Shown here one piece after another: positions 18,131 to 25,804 of a DNA stretch of 64,000 nt (positions are counted from its first letter, which is position 1; each line of letters opens with the position of its first letter). Source of the stretch: CAVSNH01 sp963729275 (GTDB taxonomy: Bacteria; Actinomycetota; Acidimicrobiia; Acidimicrobiales; RAAP-2). The notes beneath the pieces are model-generated. The model ran no database searches and had not been told where the DNA came from. It saw only the letters and a list, made by a program, of their open reading frames with translations. The stretch is taken from the NCBI GenBank assembly GCA_963729275.1, contig CAVSNH010000004.1, positions 558,001-622,000 on the forward strand, given 5' to 3'. Both the position numbers and the translations under genes were made by a program.

Positions 18131-19159
18131 ATGGAACTGCGTACCCTTGGCCGCACGGGTGTGAAGGTGTCTCCCCTCTGCCTCGGAGCCATGATGTTCG
18201 GGGCGTGGGGGACGACCGACCACGACGAGTGCGTGCGCATCATCGAACGGGCTCTGGAGACCGGCATCAACTTCATCGACACGGCCGACGTGTACTCCGC
18301 CGGCGAGTCCGAAGAGATCGTCGGCAAGGCCCTGGCCCGCCTCGGGCGAGAGAACATCGTCCTCGCCACCAAGGTGCACGGCCAGATGGGCAAGGACCCC
18401 AACACCCAGGGCAATTCGCGCCGGTGGATCCTCACCGAGTGTGACAACAGCCTCCGTCGGCTGGGCACGGACTACATCGACCTCTACCAGATCCACCGGC
18501 CTTCGCCGGAGACGGACATCGATGAGACGCTCGGGGCCCTGAGCGACCTGGTGCGCACCGGGAAGGTCCGCTACATCGGGAGCTCTACGTTCCCAGCCGA
18601 CGACATCGTCGAGGCCCAGTGGGTGGCCGAACGTCGCAGCCGCGAGCGCTTCGTGACCGAGCAACCGCCGTACTCGATCCTCGTGCGGGGCATCGAGGCC
18701 GCGGTCCTCCCCCGCTGCCAGCAGTTCGGCATGGGCGTGCTGTCGTGGAGCCCGCTCGGCGGTGGGTGGCTGTCAGGTGCCTTCGGTGCCGGACGCGAGA
18801 ACAAGAGCCGGCGCTCGGCCATGCTGCCCGACCGCTACGACCTGTCCTTGCCCGGCAACCAGCAGAAGCTCCACGCCGTCGACGCGCTCAACCAGCTGGC
18901 CGAGGGTGCCGGCCTCACCCTCATCGAGCTGGCCCTCGGGTTCGTGCTCGAGCATCCGGCGGTCACCGCACCCATCATCGGCCCCCGGACCATGGATCAC
19001 CTCGAGGCGCAGCTCACCGCTCTCGACCTCCGGCTGGACACCGACGTGCTCGATCGCATCGACGAGATCGTCCTGCCGGGAACCAACCTGCAGGAGACCG
19101 ACATCGGCTGGACGCCACCGGCGGTAGCCGAGGCCGCGCGTCGGCGCCGCCCGCGCTGA
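18131..19159 (+). CDS. Aldo/keto reductase
   Basis: NADPH-dependent oxidoreductase with a TIM barrel, 342 residues. The catalytic tetrad is complete: Asp53 and Tyr55 (FIDTADVYSAGESE), Lys81 (LATKVHG) and His122 (YQIHRP). WSPLGGGWLSG and the IIGPRTMDHL cofactor segment place it with the AKR families resembling YajO and Kv-beta. The ATG at 18131 gives the standard MELRTLGRTG start. Substrate unknown. Confidence 0.94.
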   Translation: MELRTLGRTGVKVSPLCLGAMMFGAWGTTDHDECVRIIERALETGINFIDTADVYSAGESEEIVGKALARLGRENIVLATKVHGQMGKDPNTQGNSRRWILTECDNSLRRLGTDYIDLYQIHRPSPETDIDETLGALSDLVRTGKVRYIGSSTFPADDIVEAQWVAERRSRERFVTEQPPYSILVRGIEAAVLPRCQQFGMGVLSWSPLGGGWLSGAFGAGRENKSRRSAMLPDRYDLSLPGNQQKLHAVDALNQLAEGAGLTLIELALGFVLEHPAVTAPIIGPRTMDHLEAQLTALDLRLDTDVLDRIDEIVLPGTNLQETDIGWTPPAVAEAARRRRPR

Positions 19160-19282
19160 CTCGACTCGCTCTGGAGGGCGTGGGCGGCCCCGCCTACCAT
19201 GCGGGGCACCCGGCAGACCCGATCGACGGGCGACAGTGGATCCGGAAGCGTGCGGCCGGTTGGCCGCTGGAAACGAGGTGAG

Positions 19283-19666
19283 ATGGCAACAGGACAGGCC
19301 AGCATCGACATCGACCAGCCGGCCGACAAAGTGTGGGCCGTGGTCGGCGACTTCGGAGGGATCGCCACCTGGATGCCGGGCATCGACGCCTGCCGGGTCG
19401 AGGGCGACCGTCGCATCCTCGACACCATGGGCATGACCATCACCGAGGAGCTGGTGAAAAAGGACGATGACGGCCGCGCCGTCACCTACTCGATCGTCGA
19501 CGGCGCACCCGTCGAGCGCCACCAGGCGGTGGTGACGGTGTCCCCGCGAGGCGAGGGCTCACATGTGACCTGGGACGTCGACGCCGAGCCCGATTCCATG
19601 GCCGAGTTGATGACGTCGATCTACCAGAGCAGCCTTGATGCATTGAAGGCTCACGCCGAGGGGTGA
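19283..19666 (+). CDS. SRPBCC family protein
   Basis: 127-residue START-like (polyketide cyclase/dehydrase) protein with a hydrophobic ligand pocket. ASIDIDQPADKVWAVVGDFG, WMPGIDACRV and the C-terminal helix ELMTSIYQSSLDALKAHAE are typical. The ATG at 19283 follows GAGGTGAG. Its stop overlaps the GTG of a second SRPBCC gene. Ligand unknown. Confidence 0.85.
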   Translation: MATGQASIDIDQPADKVWAVVGDFGGIATWMPGIDACRVEGDRRILDTMGMTITEELVKKDDDGRAVTYSIVDGAPVERHQAVVTVSPRGEGSHVTWDVDAEPDSMAELMTSIYQSSLDALKAHAEG

Positions 19667-20139
19667 CCGGGCCGTCACCGGCCGAGCCGGAGGAACGGTC
19701 GGGGAGGCGAGCGTTCGTGGTCCGTTCTCACTCAGCCGCTCCCCCAGAAACCGTCTGGCCCCTCATCGCTGAGGCGCGGCGCTGGAAGGAGTGGTCGTTC
19801 CTCGACCACACCGCGCTCGAGCGGGACGGTTCGCCGGACCCCGACGGCGTGGGTGCGCTCCGTCGGTTCACCCGCCACGGCGTGGGGTCCCGAGAAGAGG
19901 TCGTGGCCTGGGAGCCGCCGCACCACCTCGGTTACACGATCATCTCGGGATTCCCCGCCCGCAACTATCGGGCCGATGTCCTCCTCGAAGCAACCGGCTC
20001 GGGCACGGATATCTCGTGGTCGGTGCGGTTCGACGAACCTCTGCCCGGTACCGCTGCGCTGGTCACGATCGTCCTTCGTCGCATCGTCAACGGGTTCGCC
20101 AAGGGGGTGGCCCGCTACGCCGAGCGAACGACCGGCTGA
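19663..20139 (+). CDS. SRPBCC family protein
   Basis: 158 residues, second START-like domain protein: HSAAPPETVWPLIAEARRWKEWSF at the N-terminus and DISWSVRFDEPLPGTAALVTI at the end of the sheet. The GTG start overlaps the preceding SRPBCC stop (GGGTGA), so the two are translationally coupled and may act as a pair. Ligand unknown. Confidence 0.85.
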   Translation: MTGPSPAEPEERSGRRAFVVRSHSAAPPETVWPLIAEARRWKEWSFLDHTALERDGSPDPDGVGALRRFTRHGVGSREEVVAWEPPHHLGYTIISGFPARNYRADVLLEATGSGTDISWSVRFDEPLPGTAALVTIVLRRIVNGFAKGVARYAERTTG

Positions 20140-20141
20140 AG

Positions 20142-20163
20142 CCGGCGTCTCTGGCGCCGGTTT
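20142..20163. terminator. Hairpin between convergent genes
   Basis: Stem CCGGCG/CGCCGG with a 7-nt loop followed by TTT, directly after the SRPBCC stop and before the end of the convergent amidohydrolase gene. Confidence 0.4.
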
Positions 20164-20165
20164 GG

Positions 20166-21479
20166 TCACGTGGCGGCGGCTCGAAGGCGTCTCGCTCGCT
20201 CCTCGACTTCGCGGCGGGCCCGGTCGACGTCCACGGTCACACACCGCCCATCGGCGACCACCGGGCGTCCGGCCACCCACACGTCGGTGACCAGCCGGCT
20301 GGAGGCCGACCACACCAGGTGGTCGACCAGCTGTGCGTCCGAGACGAGCGGGACGAAAACGGGGTCGTCGAGGTCGACCGCCATCATGTCGGCCACCGAC
20401 CCGGCGGCGAGCACACCCACGTCGGGACGCCCGAGGGCGCGCCCGGCGCCGCGGGTGGCGAGGCTCCACGCGGCCGACGAGCCCACCGCGCTGGCGTCCC
20501 GTTGTCGGAGACGGGCGAGCATGGCGCAGAGCCGGACCTCGTCCCACAGGTCGAGATCGTTGTTGGACGCCGGCCCGTCGGTGCCGAGGCCGACCCGGAG
20601 GCCGGCGCCGAGCAGCTCGCCCAACGGGGCGATGCCCGAGGCCAGCTTGGCGTTGCTCGAGGGGCAGTGGGCCACGGCCACGTCGAATCGCCGATACAGC
20701 TCGATGTCTTCGGGAGAGAGCCAGATGCTGTGGGCGGCCACGACCCGGGCGTCGAGCACACCGAGGTCGGCGAGCACGGCCGGCTCCGTACGCCCGTGCT
20801 CGGCCACGAACCGGTCGCGCTCCTCCTCCGTCTCGGCCATGTGGATGGCAAAGAGGGCGCCGAGCTCGCGAGCGGCGACCGCCGTCTCGGAGAGCGCGGC
20901 CAACGGGACGCTGTAGGGAGCGTGGGGGGCGAGCCCCACCTCGAGGCGGTCCTGTTGGCCATGACGTCGTCGGTGGAAATCGCAGATCTCGGCGATGCGG
21001 CCTTCCCACCACCCGGCCTTGGGGTCGGGATCGAAGGTGAGAACGGCAAGGGCGACCACGGCGCGGCTACCGGCAGCGATGACGGCGTCGGCGATGGCGT
21101 CCTCGTGGAAGTACATCTCGCACGAGGTGGTCACCCCGAAGCGCAGAAGCTCGGCGGCGGCCAAGGTCATCCCCCAGTAGACGTCCTCATCGGTGAGGTG
21201 CGCTTCCATGGGCCAGAGGACCTCGGTCAACCATCGATGGAGTGGCAGACCCTCTCCCGAGCCGCGGAAGAGGGTCATGGGCGAGTGGCAATGCACGTTG
21301 ACGAGGCCCGGAAGCAGGGCCCCTTTCACCCGCACCTCGCGAACCCCGGCGTCGTCTGGGACGCCGACCGTCGCCGGCTCGGTCCCGACCTGGACCACCC
21401 GGTCGCCCAGCACTTCGACCACCCCCGGTCGGAGCACACGGGCTGCGCCGGTGGGATCGGCGTCACCCGGGACGACCAT
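20166..21479 (-). CDS. Amidohydrolase (MTA/SAH deaminase-like)
   Basis: Metal-dependent cytoplasmic hydrolase of 437 residues. Ligands are visible: His63 and His65 (LVNVHCHSP), a His in ALFAIHMAETEEERDRF, a His in VVAAHSIWL and an Asp in GLGTDGPASNNDLD. These motifs match the MtaD/SsnA/TrzN group that deaminates 5'-methylthioadenosine, S-adenosylhomocysteine or related N-heterocycles. C-terminal ADMMAVDLDDP and DVWVAGRPVVADG complete the composite domain. Deamination of SAH would be a methylation-recycling step, but the substrate cannot be fixed from the sequence. Confidence 0.88.
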   Translation of the reverse strand: MVVPGDADPTGAARVLRPGVVEVLGDRVVQVGTEPATVGVPDDAGVREVRVKGALLPGLVNVHCHSPMTLFRGSGEGLPLHRWLTEVLWPMEAHLTDEDVYWGMTLAAAELLRFGVTTSCEMYFHEDAIADAVIAAGSRAVVALAVLTFDPDPKAGWWEGRIAEICDFHRRRHGQQDRLEVGLAPHAPYSVPLAALSETAVAARELGALFAIHMAETEEERDRFVAEHGRTEPAVLADLGVLDARVVAAHSIWLSPEDIELYRRFDVAVAHCPSSNAKLASGIAPLGELLGAGLRVGLGTDGPASNNDLDLWDEVRLCAMLARLRQRDASAVGSSAAWSLATRGAGRALGRPDVGVLAAGSVADMMAVDLDDPVFVPLVSDAQLVDHLVWSASSRLVTDVWVAGRPVVADGRCVTVDVDRARREVEERARRLRAAAT

Positions 21480-21524
21480 CGGCGCGGTAGCGGATCCTCG
21501 TCGGCCCGGCGGTCCCGACCGCCG

Positions 21525-21917
21525 TCATCGGCCGGTGGAAGTTGGCCCCTTTGCCGCTTCTTCCTCCTGGATGGTGGTGATCTCCGTGAGCCGGGCCACG
21601 CGCCAGCCGCCGTCGAACGACCAGCACATGAACTCGTCGACGCTGTCGAGGGTGAGCTCGGTGGCCACCAGCCCGGCCCCCCGCACCTTGTTGGCGGCCA
21701 TGGCCTCCCTCTGGCCGCTGCCGCCGATCACGATGCCGCCATCGCCACCTCCGGCGACCACCAACCTGGCCACCGCGGCGCAGATGGGCGGGTAGTCGAC
21801 CGGATCCTGCGAGAAGGTGCCCAGGTCCTCGATCTCCTGGCCGGCGGCGGCCAAACGCTCGGTCACCGCCCCCTTGAGCCGGAAGCCGGCGTGGTCGGAG
21901 CCAGCTCCGATGCTCAC
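21525..21917 (-). CDS. RpiB/LacA/LacB family sugar-phosphate isomerase
   Basis: Predicted ribose-5-phosphate isomerase B-type enzyme, 130 residues (family usually about 145-160). It has GAGSDHAGFRLKG at the N-terminus and GIVIGGSGQREAMAANKVRGA in the middle. The catalytic Cys of E. coli RpiB is replaced by Gly (IGGSG), and a Glu (residue 71) sits where mycobacterial RpiB uses its catalytic Glu. A conserved C-terminal helix is shortened. The start is 46 bp upstream of the amidohydrolase, so the two probably share a transcript. Confidence 0.85.
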   Translation of the reverse strand: MSIGAGSDHAGFRLKGAVTERLAAAGQEIEDLGTFSQDPVDYPPICAAVARLVVAGGGDGGIVIGGSGQREAMAANKVRGAGLVATELTLDSVDEFMCWSFDGGWRVARLTEITTIQEEEAAKGPTSTGR

Positions 21918-22301
21918 CGGCCAACGATAACCATGGCCGCCTGCCGTTGTCGGGCGCCGGGTGGTCCTCGTCAGGAGGCAGAGGCAAACGCACCCCGTCC
22001 GCCCTCATCCACAGCGACTCCGCTGGCAACCGCCCTGACTTCGACCACCCTCGCCTGTGCCGCCGAGTACCCCGAGGTCGACGGAGAGATCCCCGACATG
22101 GTCGCGGTCCGCCGCAGGTTCCTGCCGGATCCAGCGCTGGCCGACGAGTACGAGGTTCAGTTCCACGCATTTGTCACCCTCTGCCAGCAGACCAAGGGCA
22201 TCCTCAAGAGTCGCGACCGTTTTTCGCGACCAAGCCCACCGTACGTGGCGCCCGCGGACGGCGTCCCTCCCTCGCCAGTCGGCCCGATCGGGAGTCATGC
22301 T

Positions 22302-22312
22302 TAGTATGTGCC
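22302..22312 (+). promoter_or_regulatory. Possible leaderless promoter of the GT-MT-MT gene
   Basis: TAGTAT (22302-22307) lies 5 bp upstream of the GTG start at 22313 and no Shine-Dalgarno precedes it. This geometry would put the transcription start at the start codon. Confidence 0.35.
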
Positions 22313-24550
22313 GTGAGCCAAAAGGGGGACGAGACAACACTCCAATCGCCCGATCAAGGGTCGGCTCGGCCCTGGCCCGGCGGAGTGTTCTCCTGCGTTG
22401 TCGATACCGACCCTCGTTTCCACCGGGAAGCTCTTCGGTGGTATGCCTCGTTGACCCGAGTCGCAGGAGTGGAGCCGACCGACCTGGTGGTCCATTCGGT
22501 CGGGACGGCTCAGTCCGAGATTCTCGATTTCCTGAAAGCCCAGGGCGTTCGGGTCACGACAATCGAGCCCTTCGACAGTCGGTCCCCTCACTGCAACAAG
22601 ATTGCCGGCGCCTTGCGCCTCGCCGCAATGGGCGTAGACGGTCTGGCGATTCTGAGCGACGCGGACGTGGTGGTGCTCGAAGACCCCCGCACCCTCTCCT
22701 TTCCCTCGACATCGGTTGCTTCGAAACTTGTCGACAACGAGCATCCACCCCTTCGCATCCTCACCAGCGTTTTCGAGAAGGCCGGCGTCGGACTGCCGGC
22801 GCTTGTGCCCTTGGAGTGGTATCCGAGCAAGTCGACGATTGCCGGAAACGGGAACGGCGGTCTCTACCTCGTACCCGGCGGAATCCTTGGTGATGTGGCG
22901 CGGGCCTGGGACCACTGGGCCCGGTGGTTGCTAGAGCGTAGGGATCTCCTGGCCCGTGCGACTCTCTATCTAGATCAGATTGCCATGGCTCTGGCGCTGG
23001 CGTCCGAGGGGATCGGTGCGCATGCGCTGGATTCTCGGTGGAACTTCCCGTCGCATCGACGCCAAAAGATGCCCTCAGATCCGCCCATTCCTGCTGTCAT
23101 CCATTATCACGAAAACGTGAGCCCGGCAGGTCTGCTGATCCGAACCGGTTTCGGTGCCGTGGACAAGCGGATCGACATGGCCAATGCCGCCATCACCGAA
23201 ACCTGGCGCGACGTGTTCCCGAACGCCACCTTTTGGGAGTGGCGGTCGACCAACTCTGACCGTGGATCCGGTTCCGATAGCCAAGGAGCGACCCTGGAGG
23301 AGACGAGGAACCTCCTCCTGGCCTTGGTCGATATTCTCCAACCCAAATCCATTCTCGACGTGGGATGCGGCGACGGTGAGGCGACCGAGGGCCTTCCCTT
23401 TGCCAACTATGTCGGACTGGATGTGTCGCCGGAAGCAATTCAGCGGGCTCGTGACGGCCGACCGGAGGGCGACTACCGGGTCGGCGGTCTTGCCGACCAT
23501 TCGGTTCACGCCGACCTCACTCTTTGCCTCGACGCTCTCATCCACCAGGCCAACGAATCCAGTTATGCGGAGCTCGTTGGCCGTCTGGTCCAGGCCACAA
23601 CCCGGGGGCTTCTCGTCTCCGGTTACGAGCAGGCCCCGAACACGGATCCTTCCATCGTCCATTTCTACGAGCCTCTCTCGTCGACTCTGGCACGGCTCGC
23701 CCCCGATGCCGAGCAATATCCGTTGCGAGAGGTACACGGCATTACCACGATTCTCCTGTTGAAGCCTCCTGAGGAACGGCATCCGCGCGACTACAAGCCC
23801 GAGACACTGTCGAAGATCGCCCGACAACACCCCAACCTGCTCCGTCTGATCAGAGTGCGCACGTCTGCGTGGGAGACGGTCGGATTCTTCCCGGATCACG
23901 CTCCCCGTCTGTGGGAGTACCCGATGGTGGCGGAGTACATCATGACCCTGCTCCATCCCGGCAGCCCGATCGTTGATATCGGAGCGGGCGTCAATCCCCT
24001 TGTCCCTTATCTGACTCAGCGCGGCTATGTAGTGGACACCGTCGACCCGGCGGATCTAAAGAGGGTCTGGCCGAGTCGGGCTGATTGGAACGAATGGGGC
24101 TATCTCGACTACGCCCAGCAAGGGTTCGCCCATCAGTCGTGGAATTGCACAATGGGCGAGTTGCCGCTCGAAGCGCAGTTTGACGGAACGTATTGTCTGG
24201 GCGTCATCGAACACCTCCCCGCTGCCGAACGACGTTCGCTCCTCGGGGACATCGCCCGAATTGTCAAGCCCGGTGGGATCGCCCTTCTCACCCTCGATCT
24301 CGTCGCCGGGAGGGACGACTTGTGGAATCGAGTGGGAGGGCGCACGGTGGAGGCGCCAGAAAAGCACGGCACCTTGCAGGACTTCGTCTCGGAACTGCAG
24401 CAATCGGGTTTCGACACTCTCGATACCCAAACCGTGCGTGACTGGGGCGACTCCCCCGTCGACATTGGAGTGGTCGTGCTCAGACGAGGAGCCTTCACTT
24501 CCGACGGAGCACATCGCCGAGGTCGTCTGCCGTGGCGGAGGCGGAAGTAG
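22313..24550 (+). CDS. Fusion protein: GT-like domain plus two SAM-methyltransferase domains
   Basis: 745 residues in one uninterrupted frame. N-terminal part (about 20-300): a nucleotide-sugar-transferase-like fold with VFSCVVDTDPRFHREALRWY, a DxD-type LSDADVVVLEDP (about 113-124) and AGNGNGGLYLVPGG. Middle part (about 340-490): class I methyltransferase with motif I ILDVGCGDGEATEG (about 347-360) and YVGLDVSPEAI. C-terminal part (about 545-720): a second methyltransferase with PIVDIGAGVNPLVPYL, then GVIEHLPAAERRSLLGDIA and KPGGIALLTLDLV. No signal peptide. The convergent GT gene at 24678 shares the theme. An in-frame upstream extension to 21947 was rejected because it overlaps RpiB and is not protein-like. 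Role is probably synthesis and methylation of a surface sugar (inference). Confidence 0.85.
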   Translation: MSQKGDETTLQSPDQGSARPWPGGVFSCVVDTDPRFHREALRWYASLTRVAGVEPTDLVVHSVGTAQSEILDFLKAQGVRVTTIEPFDSRSPHCNKIAGALRLAAMGVDGLAILSDADVVVLEDPRTLSFPSTSVASKLVDNEHPPLRILTSVFEKAGVGLPALVPLEWYPSKSTIAGNGNGGLYLVPGGILGDVARAWDHWARWLLERRDLLARATLYLDQIAMALALASEGIGAHALDSRWNFPSHRRQKMPSDPPIPAVIHYHENVSPAGLLIRTGFGAVDKRIDMANAAITETWRDVFPNATFWEWRSTNSDRGSGSDSQGATLEETRNLLLALVDILQPKSILDVGCGDGEATEGLPFANYVGLDVSPEAIQRARDGRPEGDYRVGGLADHSVHADLTLCLDALIHQANESSYAELVGRLVQATTRGLLVSGYEQAPNTDPSIVHFYEPLSSTLARLAPDAEQYPLREVHGITTILLLKPPEERHPRDYKPETLSKIARQHPNLLRLIRVRTSAWETVGFFPDHAPRLWEYPMVAEYIMTLLHPGSPIVDIGAGVNPLVPYLTQRGYVVDTVDPADLKRVWPSRADWNEWGYLDYAQQGFAHQSWNCTMGELPLEAQFDGTYCLGVIEHLPAAERRSLLGDIARIVKPGGIALLTLDLVAGRDDLWNRVGGRTVEAPEKHGTLQDFVSELQQSGFDTLDTQTVRDWGDSPVDIGVVVLRRGAFTSDGAHRRGRLPWRRRK

Positions 24551-24677
24551 ACCACTCCGCCGAGAATGGGCCGCCTTCTCGATCGGGTTTTGACGGCTGA
24601 TTCGGTTCAGGATCCTCGTATCCGAGGCAGCTCGCTCATTTCGATGGCGTAGCCCCGGCCACGTGGCGTTGTCGAGG

Positions 24678-25559
24678 CTACTTGGAGCTGTCGAGGTCTC
24701 GGTAGAACTCAGGATCCGTCTTCATGCGAGCCAACAACCGTTGTTCGAACCGCAGCATTCGCTTCTTCTTGAGTTTCCGGGTCTGCAGGGGAATGATCAT
24801 CCGGACCGCGTCGAGGGCGACCAGCAGCTGGCGAGGCCGGAGCTGGAGCAGCCTCCTGGGGTTCTTTTCCACGGCCACCCGCAGCATGCCCAAGCTCGGC
24901 CTGTCCGACCTCGGACGGTATGCATCCAGAGCGTTCTCCGCCCGGTTGTCCATGACCCGGAATCCGGCGCCGTGATGGTAGACGCGGTGGTCATAGACTC
25001 CGAAGAAGACGGGGTGCCAACTGTGGTTGTTGCTTCGCAGCAGGGGGAGCCACTCGATGTCCTTCTGCTCGAGCTGGTGCAGAAGCCTTCCGCCCACGTC
25101 TTGGCATTCCCGTCCGGCGGTGTTGACCCATCGGCCCCCTCTGCGCCAGTCGCCCCCGAGCTCCTGCCAGAAGCCGGCGGTGGTGATGCAGAAGCACGGA
25201 TGGGGCTGAGGATCGCCCAGGTTCTCGTCTCTGCGCACGGCGACCAGCGGGTACGCGTCGAGCACTTCGGGGATCCACGCGCCCAGGGGCGCCACCGGAA
25301 AGGCGTCCCCGTCGAGGAACATCAGAACGTCGGAGGGAGCGGATTCCTCGATGGCGATCTGAGCCATCTCGTTGAGCTTCTCCTCGTGGGTGCCCTGGAG
25401 ATCGGCACTGAAGTGGAACCGTTCCCGCAGGGCAGGGTCGTCGATACCGTTGAGGGAGGCGAAGACCCGGTACGGAGTGGCGATGTTGCGCCGCAGGTAC
25501 TGTGCCTGGACGTCGATCCACTTGGCGCTCTGCCAGTGCACCGTCATGACGTTGATCAA
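24678..25559 (-). CDS. Glycosyltransferase, GT-A type
   Basis: 293 residues. INVMTVHWQSAKWIDVQAQYL opens the domain and VLMFLDGDAFPV carries the DxD metal/nucleotide-sugar motif (Asp83 and Asp85). HPCFCITTAGFWQELG and NNHSWHPVFFGVYDHRVYHHG are probably acceptor-side segments. The C-terminus is a basic helix (QTRKLKKKRMLRFEQRLL), suggesting membrane association. It is convergent with the GT-MT-MT fusion gene, and 25560-25804 upstream shows no gene. Sugar and acceptor unknown. Confidence 0.8.
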   Translation of the reverse strand: MINVMTVHWQSAKWIDVQAQYLRRNIATPYRVFASLNGIDDPALRERFHFSADLQGTHEEKLNEMAQIAIEESAPSDVLMFLDGDAFPVAPLGAWIPEVLDAYPLVAVRRDENLGDPQPHPCFCITTAGFWQELGGDWRRGGRWVNTAGRECQDVGGRLLHQLEQKDIEWLPLLRSNNHSWHPVFFGVYDHRVYHHGAGFRVMDNRAENALDAYRPRSDRPSLGMLRVAVEKNPRRLLQLRPRQLLVALDAVRMIIPLQTRKLKKKRMLRFEQRLLARMKTDPEFYRDLDSSK

Positions 25560-25804
25560 CGGTACCTTCGTGGGAGCGAGGGCGGATCATCTCCGAGTCG
25601 ATGCCGCCGAGAGGCCACAGACGACGAGGGGGCGGCCCGGGCCGGCGCTTCCCGACCCGAGAAGTTCATTGACCTGACCATGCCTCACAGCCCCCGCTTC
25701 GAGCGCACCATCGATGGAACGGCTGCTCGATGTTAGCGGGATGGCCGCCCGAGCCCTCGGCTGGCCCGAGCCTCGTCTGGCCCGAACCTCGTCTGGTGGT
25801 CTGG

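Noticed and set aside
21947..22312. Upstream in-frame extension of the GT-MT-MT protein
   Set aside because: It overlaps the region upstream of RpiB, is Arg/Pro-rich low-quality sequence and has no start context; GTG 22313 fits better.
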